Of a stretch of DNA of 64,000 nt, positions 22,313-32,794 are shown piece after piece. The first letter of the stretch is position 1; the number at the start of each line of letters is the position of its first letter. The notes under the pieces were generated by a model. The model was not told the origin of the DNA. It did no database searches and worked only from the letters and a program-made list of their open reading frames with translations. The translations under genes and the position numbers were made by a program. The stretch is from positions 562,739,468 to 562,803,467 of the forward strand of contig NC_133666.1 of the NCBI RefSeq assembly GCF_037893015.1, read 5' to 3'. Source of the DNA: Macrotis lagotis. Lineage: Eukaryota > Chordata > Mammalia > Peramelemorphia > Peramelidae.

Positions 22313-23235
22313 AATTGAGCAGTAGAAGGGACTTTAGTGGTCAGCCAGAAGGGTGCTAGTTAATATTTAACAGGTGGGTCTCTAGGAAAAATAAAATGCT
22401 TGCACAAATACAATTTTTATTTTAATTTTTTTCAATTATATTTAGCTTTTTTAGCATTCATTTTTCTAACATTTTTCTCCCTTTCACACTTCCCCCATAC
22501 TAGGATGACAAGTAATCTGATATAGATTATAGATGTACAATCATAGTACATATATTTCCATCTTATTAACTCTGTGAACAAAGAATCAGAATAAAGGGGG
22601 GAAGACATCTACGAGAAGAAAAAAAGGGAAAAACTAAATTTAAATAGTGAAATATTAGTATGTTTTGATCTGCATTCATATTCTATAGTTTTTATCACTG
22701 GATGTAGCTGATGTTTTCCATTACAAATCTTTTAAAGTTATCCTTGATGACTGAACTGTTGAAAGGAGTGTTAGTATTGATGTGTTCAATGTTCTCCTAA
22801 TTCTGCTCACTCAGCATCGATTCATGGAAGTCAGACTTACTGGAATACAGTTGGACAAAACAGTTTCAAACTATTACTTTGATTTCTTCCTTATTGAATT
22901 CATCCTTTTCATTTTTGATGAGGTGATTTGTCTTATTTTTTAAATCAAATTAACCAAAAATTTATCTATTTTATTTTATTGTATTTTAGTTATTAGGTTA
23001 ATAGTTTTCATACTTTCAATTTTATTAATCTTTCCTTTGATTTCTGAATTTCTAATTTGGTATTTAATTGGAAATTTTTAATTTGTTCTTTTTCTAGTTT
23101 TTTTAGTTGCATGCCAAACTCAATGATCTGCTTTTTATTTTATTCATGTATGTATTTAGAGATATACAATTTTGCCTAATAACTGCTTTGACTGAATTCC
23201 ACAAGTTTTGATATGATATGTCATTATTATCATAG

Positions 23236-23386
23236 TTTTTTATTAGTTTTTGCAAGGCAATGGGGTTAAGTGGCTTGCCCAAGGCTACACAGCTAGGTAA
23301 TTATTAAGTGTTTGAGGCCAGATTTGAACTCAGGTACTCCTGACTCCAGGACTGGTGCTCTATCCACTATGCCACCTAGCCACCCC
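23236..23386 (-). mobile_element. Short marsupial SINE inside the L1
   Basis: 'TTTTTGCAAGGCAATGGGGTTAAGTGGCTTGCCCAAGGCTACACAGCTAGG...CTATGCCACCTAGCCACCCC'. Confidence 0.9.
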
Positions 23387-25144
23387 TTATTATCATTGTT
23401 TTTGAAGAAATTATTGATTATTTCTATGATTTGTTGTCTGATCCACTCATTCTTTAAAATTAGGTTATTTGCTTTCCAATTATTTTGTGGTCAATTTTTC
23501 ATGACCCTTTATTACATGTAATTTTTATTGCATCATGATCAGAAAAAAAATGCATTTACTATTTTTGCCTTTCTACATTTGACTATGAGGTTTTTACGCA
23601 CTAATCCATGATCAGTGGTTGCATAGATACCATGTACCACTGAGAAAAAGATAAAAGACCTTTCTCCAGAGGTCTACAATATCTAAAATTCTATTCACCC
23701 TCTTAACTTCCTTCTTGTTTATTTTGTGGTTAGAATTATCTAATTCTGAGAGAGGGAGGTTGAGGTTCCCCCGACTAGGATAATTTTGCTATCTATGTCT
23801 TCCTGAAATTAATTTAAATTCTCCTCTAATTATATGAATGCTATACCATTTGGTGCATATATGTTTAATGTTAATGAATCTTACTGTCTTTTTTTGTTTA
23901 GCTGAAGCTTTATAAATTCTGCTCCAGTTTTTTACTTTTACTCTGTATGCATCTCTCCTTCAGATATGTTTCTTGCAAGCAACATATTGTGGGATTCTGT
24001 TTTTTAATCACTCTACTATCCATATTCATTTATGGAGGAATTCATCCTATTCACACTCATAGTGATGGTACTAAATCTGTATTACCATTCATTCTATCTT
24101 CCCCCTGTTTGTACTTTTCACTTTCCTTTTACCTTTTCCTTCCTAAGCAGTGATTTGCTTATGACTATAGCCTCCCTCAGTTTGTCCTCCCTTCTACCAG
24201 ACCCCATCTTTCTTTTATTCTTCCTTTTCCTTTCTACTTTTAACCTCCCTTCTGTCCTTCCTCCTTCCTCTTTCTTTTCCCTTTCCCCTATTATCTCCCT
24301 ATAGGGTAGAATAAGTTTTTAAACTAATTGGGAATGTATCTTTATTCTCTATTTGAGCAAATCCTTTGAGAGAAAGATTCAAGCAATGCCCATGTTCTCC
24401 CTTCTTTCCTTGTACTGTAAAAGAGACTTTGAGTCTCTTCTTATGATAATATTTACTCTCTTTCTGTTTCCCTCTTCTTTTCCCAGTATAATTCTTTTTC
24501 TCCTGTCTTGATTTGTCTTATACCCACACTCTCTTTTTAAGTACATTCCTTTCAACTGTCCTAATAAAAATACAATTCACAAGAGTTACAAGTATTATCC
24601 TCTCCTGTAGGAATATAGACCGCTTTGTCTCATTGTCTAATAATTTTTCTTTTCATTTATTTTTTTACATATCTCTTGAGTTTTGTATTTGAAGATCAAA
24701 TTTTCTGTTCAGTTCTGGTCTTTTTATCAGGGAAGTTTGAAAATCCCCTATTTCCTTGAATGCCCATCTTTTCCCCTGAAGGAATATGCTGAATTTCACA
24801 GAGTGATTGATTCTTGGTTGTAATTCAAGTTCCTTTGCCCTCTGGAATCTCATATTCAAGTCCTCTTATCATTTAATGTTGAAGTTGCTAGTCCTAGTCT
24901 TAGTGTAATATTGACTGTGGCTTCTTGGTATTTTAGTTGGGTTTTTTTTGGGGGGGGTGCCTTGCAGTATTTTCTCCTTTAATTTATAATTCTTAAATTT
25001 GATTACAATATTCCTTGGAGTTTTTATTTTGGGATCTCTTTCCAGAGGTGAACAGTGGATTCTTTCAGGAAGTATCTTATCTTCTTGTTCTGGGATACTA
25101 GGACAATTTTCCTTGATAATTTCCTGAAAAACATTTTCCAGAAT

Positions 25145-25301
25145 CTTTTTTTTTTTTAGGTTTTTTGCAAGGCAATGTGTTAAGTGGCTTGCCCAAAGCC
25201 ACACAGCTAGGTAATTATTAAGTGTCTGAGGCCAGATTTGAACTCAGGTACTCCTGACTACAGGGCCAGTGCTCTATCCATTGCGCCACCTAGCTTCCCC
25301 C
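25145..25301 (-). mobile_element. Short marsupial SINE inside L1 ORF1
   Basis: T-run, 'GGTTTTTTGCAAGGCAATGTGTTAAGTGGCTTGCCC...CATTGCGCCACCTAGCTTCCCC'. It splits the L1 ORF1, so the open frame 24869-25204 mixes SINE and L1 residues. Confidence 0.9.
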
Positions 25302-26564
25302 ATACTCTTTTTAAGATAATGGCTTTCATGTAGACTAATTATTCATAAATTATCCTTTCCAAACCTATTTTCTAGTTCAATTATTTTTTTCGAAGGTGTT
25401 CTTTACATTTTCTTCTACTTTTCACCTTTGGTCTTGATTGATGGATTCTTGATGTCTCATAGAATAATTATTTTCCATTTACCCATTTCTAATTTTTAGG
25501 GATTTATTTTCCTCAGTTAGTTTCTGTGTTTTCTTTTCTACTTGGTCAGTTCTAATTTTAAAGGCATTGTTTTCTTTTTCCATTTGATCAATTCTACTTT
25601 TAAAGTTATTCTTTTCATCAGTCAATTTCATAATTCATAATTTTTCATAATTCTCTTTCCTGACTCTCATTTCTTTTCTCAAATTTTCTTTTTTCTCTCT
25701 TATTTAGTTTGTAAAATCTGCTTTGAGCTCTTCCTAGAGAATTTTTTGGATTTGTCAACAATTCATAATCCCCTTTCAGGCTTCACATGTAGGTATTTTG
25801 TCACTGCTTTTCTCTTCTGATATGGTGATTTGATAGCAACTTTTTATGGTTAATACTTTTCTTAGTTGTTTTTCTTTTTGCTCACTTTGAAAGTTCCTAG
25901 GGCACAGGGGTACAGGCTCCAGATTTTTGTGCTGGGGACAGTGGGTCTGTCCCTGGCTTTCCATATTGGGGTCTCAGGTGTTCACAGGGCTTGCTCCCTG
26001 AGTTAGGGTAGCCTGACCCAGTCCTACCTTTTGTACCAGCCTTTGGAGGCTATGTCTTCCAGGTTGGGGCTGGGGCTCTTATTGCTGGCCTGCTGTACCA
26101 TTGTCCTCCCTACAGTGGACTGCACTCCCCTTTTACTTGTATGAGAAAGACATTTCCTGAAGTCTCTCTAGGATATCTTGAGCTGAAAAGTTGTTTTACT
26201 CTATTTTTGGGTTCTGTTGCTTTAGGTCTGTTCAGAGGCTTCATTTAAAATTGTTTCAAAGGGAAATTGGGAAAAGTTCTGGCAGCTTCCTAGCTTCTCT
26301 TTACCATCTTGGTTCCACCCAGGAAGTCTTGATGATTGATCCATTGACACACTTTTAAGTTTGCTGTGTATTACTTACATTTTCTTTCTTGCTTCCTAAC
26401 TCTAGACAGTCAATAAAGCAGTGCTTGAAGTCCTAATTTGTTAGAACTTGACAGTTTTTGAGATATAAATACTTGCACTGAAAATTTAACAATTGACTCT
26501 CATGAGCTCTTGTCAACTGTCTCTAGCACCATCCTGGAACAAACTTCCTTTTATAGTGAGTAAC

Positions 26565-26690
26565 TGAAGTGAAGAAAAGTTAAATGGTATACTCTGGATC
26601 ATACACATAGTAAATAGAAAAAAATTAAATTCCAATTTGGGTCTTCCAACTTCACATTTACCAAATGACTCTCTAATATGTGACTATCAC
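26565..26690 (-). mobile_element. MIR-like remnant, antisense
   Basis: 'GAAGTGAAGAAAAGTTAAATGG...CATACACATAGTAAATAG...AATTTGGGTCTTCCAACTTCACATTTA' follows an antisense MIR layout. Confidence 0.5.
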
Positions 26691-26831
26691 ATATATAACC
26701 ATGTGATACTTTCTTTTGTATTCCTCCTACTTCCACTCAACAGTAGTTCCCTATTATTTGCTTTTTTTAAATGATGCAGTTTATTATTGTTTTTTCCCTG
26801 GGTAGATGCAAAAACTACTACTCTCCTACTA

Positions 26832-26958
26832 TTTGCTTCTGTTTCTTCAACTGAAAAATAGAGATAATAATAAAATTTGCTGCCTAAGAGTGGTTGTGAG
26901 AATCAAGTGAAATTATATCAAATTGCTTAACAAGTACCTAGTACATAGTAGGCACTAT
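26832..26958 (+). repeat. Left arm of a 2-kb-spaced inverted repeat (MIR-derived)
   Basis: This matches the reverse complement of 28853-28976 with about five mismatches and one 3-base gap, including 68 identical bases at 26891-26958. The content is a sense MIR 3' region, but the shared bases go beyond what common MIR descent predicts. Confidence 0.85.
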
Positions 26959-27059
26959 GTACTCTACTAGTTCCCTACTCCCCCTCTTAATAGATTAAAA
27001 ATGTATAATCATGAAAAATATTGCCATAATAGCTATATTGTAAAAGTAGGTTCCCATTT

Positions 27060-27745
27060 ATTTCTGAAATCAAGTATAAAATTCTCTTTTTGACTTGGAA
27101 TATCCATCAAGACATAGCCCTGTCCTACTTTTTCAGTCTTCTTACATAGCCAACTCATAATCATTATGAGTAATAAATTCCTAAAGGCGATAACATAATT
27201 TAATTTGCCTATATTGATTTATAATTATGTAAAATATAGTAAAATATATATTGGTTCAACCCAGAAGTTATATGTAGTACAAATTATGATAATGTTATTT
27301 GTGAAGATTCACTATTCTAGACCTAGCTGTATTTTGCTACTCTTTCCCTACAATATAAGTGGCATTGGATTTCTTAATGTTCTCCTATAAGACATTCTAC
27401 CTCCTTATTTCTTGCCTTTTCATATATCTGCTTCCGATGTCTGGAATGCTTTCCATTTTCACTTCCTTGTTCCTGATTCCTTTACTTCCTTCAAGACTCA
27501 GGGCTCATGAGCAATAGACTTTCCTGGAGCCTTAACTTTGTAGAAGGACACATGATAGTTTCTTTTCTTTCTCCTTTCTGCTCTTGATCTGATTTTCTGA
27601 ACTTCAGAACTTGACCCCCTTCTCTTCCTTTTTCTCGCTCTCTCTCCACCAAGCTTTTAGATCTCCTTTTGTATATAGGTAGATATTCCTTTCACTTAGC
27701 ACAATTTCCAGCACATATAAAGAGTTTAATAAATTCTTGTTTGCT
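27060..27745 (+). mobile_element. L2 LINE 3' region, decayed
   Basis: C/T-rich with 'GTCTGGAATGCTTTCCATTTTC...CTTCCTTCAAGACTCAGGGCTCATGAGC...CAATTTCCAGCACATATAAAGAGTTTAATAAATTCTTGTTTG', in L2 order. Confidence 0.6.
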
Positions 27746-27837
27746 TCCTTACTTCCTTCCCACTTTCTCTCTCTTTTATACACACACACATTCTTCCCAC
27801 TACTAATACATTCTCTTTAACAGAGTACCTCCTACTT

Positions 27838-28045
27838 ACATTTATATACATATATATACTCATTCATAAATATGTGTATGTATATATATATGTATGTATA
27901 TGTACACATATATAGTTTTCTGTATGTTATCTCCTCCATTAGATGTGAATTCCTTAAAGGTGAGGAGAATAGTTTTACCTTTCTTTGTATACCTAGTCCT
28001 TAGTTCAATGATTAGAATATTAAAAATGCATTATAAATGCTTGGT
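27838..28045 (+). repeat. TA/TG-rich simple repeat then L2/MIR 3' end
   Basis: 27838-27910 is (TA)/(TG)/(CA) low-complexity. 27925-28045 reads 'CTCCATTAGATGTGAATTCCTTAAAGGTGAGGAG...GTATACCTAGTCCTTAGTTCAATG', the common 3' end of L2-like repeats. Confidence 0.6.
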
Positions 28046-28055
28046 GATAGTGACT

Positions 28056-28296
28056 CTTTTTTTTTATTCAGTCATTTTTCAGTCATATCTGACTTTCCAT
28101 GACCTCATTTGGGACTTTCATGGCAAAGATACTAGAGAGGTTTACATTTCATTTTCCAGTTCATTTTACACAAGAGGAAATTGAGGCAAACAGGGTGAAG
28201 CAACTTGCTCAGGATCACACAGCTAATAAGTGGTTGAAGCCAGAATTGACCTCATGAAAATGAGTCTTCCTGACTTTAAGCTTAGCACTCTGTTAT
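28056..28296 (-). mobile_element. CORE-SINE with BovB-like tail, antisense
   Basis: 'TTCAGTCATATCTGACTTTCCATGACCTCATTTGGGACTTTCATGGCAAAGATACTAG' (RTE tail), 'GAGGAAATTGAGGCAAACAGGGTGAAGCAACTTGCTCAGGATCACACAGC' (core), then the tRNA-like head. Confidence 0.85.
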
Positions 28297-28299
28297 TTT

Positions 28300-28850
28300 T
28301 CTACTGTTTTAGCAAATGCAAGATGTCCTAGGAGTGTAAAAATCAGAGAAATCTGAACCCTAAGAGGCATCTTGATACTAAATTCCCCTCCATATGAAAT
28401 TTCTACTTTCATTTTGTTTATAAAGAATCCTATTTGAGTACCTCTGTTTCTGAGCATCTGTGTAGGAGCTCTCTCCCAAACTGATCAATTTTCCTGATTT
28501 TTGAAGCTTAGCACTATATCTTACCTGCCAAGTCAGAGAATCTCTCTTTATTCCATGACACATGGCTTGAGTTGAAATCTGCTTGACTGCAGTTTTTCAC
28601 ATTTTACTCACATTATTCCTACTGCTTCTATCTAGGTTCCAATACATCAAACCTAATGATTCTACTTCTAATGACATCACTTCAAATAAAAAGATTGCAG
28701 TCATTTACTTCTTACTCTTCTCTAGGAAAAAATTTCTCAGTTCCTTCAAGAGTACTTTTTATAATATTGTCCTCAGTTCCTTCATTATGTTATCTGTCAT
28801 TTTCTTCTGTACATATTTGAGAAAGTAAGAAGAGAAAAGAATAAATATTT
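28300..28850. other. No gene or repeat family recognised
   Basis: Unique AT-rich stretch. The 81-codon ORF at 28583-28828 has no recognisable motif. Confidence 0.35.
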
Positions 28851-28852
28851 AT

Positions 28853-29110
28853 ATAGTGCCTACTATGTACTAGGTACTTGTTAAGCAATTTGATATAATT
28901 TCACTTGATTCTCACAACCAGTCTTAGGCAGTAAATTTTATTATCTCCATTTTTCAGTTGAAGAAACTGAAGCAAACAGGCTAAGTGATTAGTCCAGAGA
29001 GATATACAGCTAATAAGGGACTAAATCTAGATTTGAACCCAGTGTTTCCTGACTTGAGGTCCAGAATCTTATCAAATGAGTCACTTGTTTCTAAGATGAA
29101 GTGATTTGTC
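28853..29110 (-). mobile_element. MIR, antisense; first 124 bp form the right arm of the inverted repeat
   Basis: 28853-28976 is the reverse complement of 26832-26958. It continues as antisense MIR ('GACTAAATCTAGATTTGAACCCAGTGTTTCCTGACTTGAGGTCC'), then a second MIR piece from 29090 ('AAGATGAAGTGATTTGTCCAG') that the next SINE interrupts. Confidence 0.75.
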
Positions 29111-29114
29111 CAGT

Positions 29115-29419
29115 ATCAATGGTGTTTGCTCAAGAATCTCAAAGAGGACCAAGAAATGAGGGATGTGATGCCATGACATGCAAGTGAATTGGATTTGAGT
29201 GAGAGGGTGCCTCACTTTCTCCTCTAGAATCATCGGGGTGTAGTGCCAGGTAAGAATCAGGATGACTGTAAGTGTCCCTGGATGAGAAACAATCAGTGTC
29301 AAGTGACTTACCCAAGGTCACAAAGCTAGCAATTGTCAAGTGTCTGAGGTTTGATTTTAACTCAGGTCCTCCCAACTCCAGGGCTAGTGCATTATCCACT
29401 GTGCCACCAAGCTGTCCCT
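29115..29419 (-). mobile_element. MAR1-type long SINE, antisense
   Basis: The tail is '...GATGTGATGCCATGACATGCAAGTGAATTGGATTTGAGTG...CTCACTTTCTCCTCTAGAATCATC'. The head end is 'CACTGTGCCACCAAGCTGTCCC', so its 5' end abuts the U6 copy. Confidence 0.8.
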
Positions 29420-29421
29420 AT

Positions 29422-29507
29422 GTGCTCACTTTAGCAGAATATTTAATAAAATTGGAAGATTAGCATCCCCTGCCCAAGGATGACACGCAGATTTGGAAAG
29501 CATTCCA
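29422..29507 (+). pseudogene. RNU6: U6 snRNA pseudogene
   Basis: 'GTGCTCACTTTAGCAGAATATT...AAAATTGGA' followed by 'AGATTAGCAT...CCCCTGCCCAAGGATGACACGCAGATTTGG' and 'AAAGCATTCCA' aligns end to end with U6. About 12 bases are missing, including the ACAGAGA box that pairs with the 5' splice site, and so are two G's before CCCC. There is no terminal T-run. It cannot be a working U6. The 5' end abuts the head of an antisense SINE and the 3' end joins MIR sequence, as expected for an LINE-mediated copy. Confidence 0.9.
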
Positions 29508-29590
29508 AAGTAATACAACTACTAAGTGACAGAGGCAGGGTTCAAACTTGTGTCCTCTGACTTCAAATCCAATACTTCTTCAATTTTGAC
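29508..29590 (-). mobile_element. MIR continuation after the SINE-U6 insertion
   Basis: 'ATACAACTACTAAGTGACAGAGGCAGGGTTCAAACTTGTGTCCTCTGACTTCAAATCC' continues the MIR piece broken at about 29112. Confidence 0.65.
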
Positions 29591-29661
29591 ATCTAGTTCA
29601 GATTGTGGATAATAAATGAACTTAAAGGAGATTGGTCAAGTATGAAAGAAATTGTGAGTCA

Positions 29662-29921
29662 GAGGCAGCTAGGAGGTCCATAGAATAGAACGTGAAGTCT
29701 GGAGTTTGGAAGTCTCATTTTCCTGAATTCAAATATAGCCTCTGATGCTTTCTAGTTGTGTGACCCTGGGTAAGTCATTTAACCCTGTTTGCCTTAGTAT
29801 CCCCATCTATAAAATGGACTGAAGAAAGAAATGGCAAACTACTCCAGTACTTTGCCAAGAAAAGCCTAAATGAGATCACAAAGAGTCAGACATGAGTGAA
29901 AAAAAAAATGACTGAATGACC
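29662..29921 (+). mobile_element. CORE-SINE with BovB-like tail, sense
   Basis: 'AGGCAGCTAGGAGGTCC...GTTGTGTGACCCTGGGTAAGTCATTTAACCC...GAAATGGCAAACTACTCCAGTACTTTGCCAAGAAAAGCC...GAGTCAGACATGAGTG'. Confidence 0.9.
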
Positions 29922-29929
29922 TGTTAGAC

Positions 29930-30920
29930 CATCAGCAAGCATTTATAATATATTTCTCTGTTCCAGTCATTGAATGGAAAGAGTTGAACAGACTTATTAA
30001 AAACCTTCAGATTTCCACAACCATATATTTTGTATGAATTCCCAAATCTTTGTCAGAAAACTATAATAAATGAACTAAAATAAGCCTTGCTTTTTTCCAT
30101 TTTAGAAATGACAAATTATTATTTTAAAAATTCAGTCTTTTCTATTGTACTTGGAGCATTAGCCCTATAATTACATTCCACTGTAAGGTTAATTGGAGAA
30201 TAGCTTTTTTGCCAATAAAACTTGAACATTTTTGCAATCATCTAATTCTTATAACTGCAGTAAATATTGAAAAACAATTCATTTGAAGCTATTTCCATTC
30301 CTATGACTAAATAATGAGAAAATCCATAGAAATCATGTCATTTTGACAAATAATCTTTCAGTCTAACTTAACAATTGCAAGAATGAAAAGGGAACATTTA
30401 TATGGGCAGGGATGATGCTTTCCAAGACATTTTGATTTTCAGACATGTTTTCTGAGAGGACAATTAAAAGCTGTTTTTATAGATAGTCCAGACTGGAAAT
30501 TTGATGGTACTGAAAGGCACTATTCACTGTGTGGGATGAAGAGACTTCTCAGGTACAGTACTCATAGAAAATCTAAGTCATCTCCTCAAATGTTTTTAAT
30601 GCATTTTGCCTGTTGTAAATAACAGTCTTTTTCCCTGCAGATCAGTACTTCATTGTCTTTGAGTTAAATGATTCCTTCTTACTTGGAAAGAGAATAAATG
30701 CTACCATTTAGACAGCTTTTTTTTGAGGACACAGCAAATCTCATTTGGTCCTCATGAGTAATTACACTTGGTTACAATTAGCCTATGTTGTTTCTTTTCA
30801 TGCTGTAGAGCCCACAGTTTCATTTAAAACCCACAGAGAAGTCACTGCTTTGCACTAAGGATAGAGCACTTCAGTTCATAAAGACTGACTCACTCAAGAA
30901 CTGGTCATATTGGAGAAACA
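29930..30920. other. Unique AT-rich block, candidate conserved non-coding sequence
   Basis: About 1 kb without recognisable repeats, unusual in this window, with homeodomain-like AT motifs (TTAATT, TAATTA) and a splice-acceptor-like 'TCTTTTTCCCTGCAG' at about 30628-30642. No open frame of note. Confidence 0.3.
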
Positions 30921-30924
30921 GGAC

Positions 30925-31140
30925 TCAATTAACATTTATTGAGTTCCTCCTAGGCAATGTAAGGGACAGAGGAACAGTAATTTACATTTTAATTCATTTC
31001 CAATAATAAGGTCCTTCTAAGTGTAAAGACCTGTGCTACATTCTGAGGAAGACATAAATGTTACTTATGAGGTATATTTGTTTCCTTCATAGAGTTTCTA
31101 ATCTAATACACAAGTAACTATAATAATACAGGATAAGTCT
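30925..31140 (+). repeat. Old mammalian repeat ('AACATTTATTGAG...' family)
   Basis: 'TCAATTAACATTTATTGAGTTCCTCCTAGGCAATGTAAGGGACAG' and 'AAAGACCTGTGCTACATTCTGAGGAAGACATAAA...TTCATAGAGTTTCTAATCTAATA' follow a pattern also seen at 5285, 31405, 48955 and 53655. Family unassigned. Confidence 0.45.
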
Positions 31141-31404
31141 GTCCTTCATAAACATGGAGTTCTTGCACCTAGGTACCACGTGCATTAAGGGTCACAGATC
31201 ATATTTGGGACTAGGTTCTCAGTTTTTATTTGTTTCTTTTTTTACCATAATTATGAGTGAAGGGGAAAAATAAGTCTATTCTGTAATTCAAACTGAAAAG
31301 ATGAGGAACTGAGAAATTAGTGACTTGCCATGTCTTGGGCACAGAATTTTAACCTAGAAAAAAACAGGTTTCTGTACTAGTCATCCCACTCTCATTCAAT
31401 CTAA

Positions 31405-31566
31405 AACTGAACATTTATTAAATCTCTTCTATGCATGAGCCAATGTGCTAGGTAATAAGAATACAAAAACAACGAAAAACAGCTCTTGCCCATAAGAGTT
31501 TGGAAGGTTGTTGGTCATAACATATCAGAAACAATTCTCATAAAATATATGCAAAGGTAGATGAAT
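31405..31566 (+). repeat. Old mammalian repeat, same pattern
   Basis: 'TGAACATTTATTAAATCTCTTCTATGCATGAGCCAATGTGCTAGGTAATAAGAATACAAAAACAA...CTTGCCCATAAGAGTTTGGAAG'. Confidence 0.5.
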
Positions 31567-31579
31567 AAAGAAAAACCTA

Positions 31580-31728
31580 GGAGGCAAGCTAGGTGGCACA
31601 GTGGATAGAGCCCTGGAGTCAGGAAGATATAAATTCAAATTCGTCCTCAGATACTTAATATTTATTTAGCTGTGCTACCCTGGGCAAGTCATTTAAACCC
31701 TTAGCCTTGCAAAAGAAAAAGAAAAGAA
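31580..31728 (+). mobile_element. Short marsupial SINE with 13-bp target-site duplication
   Basis: 'GGCAAGCTAGGTGGCACAGTGGATAGAGCCC...CCCTTAGCCTTGCAAAAG' followed by an A/G tail. AAAGAAAAACCTA at 31567-31579 recurs at 31729-31741. Confidence 0.9.
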
Positions 31729-31741
31729 AAAGAAAAACCTA

Positions 31742-32794
31742 TCGATGCTTACAGAGGCCTTCAAAGTCCATAGGATCTATAAATGAATACCTCTCTCAAT
31801 CTCAGCCTTAATTCCAACACTCTATTTCTAGCTACCAACAAATTTTAAATTGCAATTTCTCTGAGTGTTCTTGCTTGATTCACATATAGGTTGAAGTGTC
31901 AAACCACAGTCCTTAGTAGTCATTATTCTATTTTCTAGCAACTTCTTCTTGTTCCTTGGGTACCTCCTGTGCTGTGGTTTTTCCTTTGGGATTTTTCTCC
32001 ATTCTCTCAGGAGAATGTCTTACTTTCAAATTCTCTAGTCCAACCTTTCATTGCCACATCTACAGCTTTATGGAAAATTTAATAATAATAATAATAACTA
32101 ATATCACCCCATTTCCCAAAGTCCATTGATCTTTCTCCTCAATAGCGGAGTGAACGTCCTGCCCTACATGGGGGTTAAGTGGTGTTGAGGGCAGAAGTTT
32201 CAGTCACCTACAAGTCCTTTTGGGATCTCTTTAGACCAGAGAAACTCATCAAGTTTCAAGTCTTCTTTGAGATTTAAGAAGTTTCAGGCTTCAAATTTTG
32301 AGAGGAAAGATAAAAGAGACCAGTCCCACTTTATACTGGTGAAGAAAAAGACTCTGGGAAGACATGAGAGGAGGTGGAAGTCTCTACTATGTTCTTATCC
32401 CCCTTTCACTACTCTACAGACAATAGGAAATTTTCCCTTTTGTGAGATCAAGCATACTCTTTCTTGGATGAGTTGAAATATCTCAGCTTTCAGTGAGAGA
32501 GTTTCTTCATACTCTATGCCCCCTATGTTAAAAACAAGATCTGAAACTAACAGTGGCTCAGATCTTGAGCTTCTTATTACAAAATTCAGCTTAAATTGAA
32601 GAAAGTGGGGGAAAGGATCAGATCATATAATTATGACCTAAATATTATCTTATGAATATTAAGTAGAAATGAAAAATAGATTTAACCTGAATAATATTTC
32701 TATTCTCTATCTAGTACAGAGCATAAGACATACATAAAAATGATTATAATACATTTAGAATATGGTTTAGTTTACACTATATGATCTCAGAATT
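31742..32794. other. No gene recognised
   Basis: Includes an (AAT)n run at about 32083-32095. 32150-32560 is a G/A- and C/T-patchy stretch that could be an old unassigned repeat. The 69-codon ORF at 32267 has no recognisable domain. Confidence 0.35.

Larger units (their letters stand above)
22400..26318 (-). mobile_element. L1 LINE with 5' end, ORF1, endonuclease and 3' end; RT deleted
   Basis: Read on the minus strand, it starts at about 26318 with 'GGTGGAACCAAGATGGTAAAGAGAAGC', the L1 leader. ORF1 spans about 25700-24665, including ERDPKIKTPRNIV and a 64-codon C-terminal stretch ending NRKFDLQIQNSRDM. Endonuclease-domain sequence lies at about 24050-22850. At about 22840 it jumps to a 3' UTR ending near 22400. 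The RT and most of the C-terminal domain are absent. SINEs interrupt it at 23236-23386 and 25145-25301. The frame has many breaks. Confidence 0.75.
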
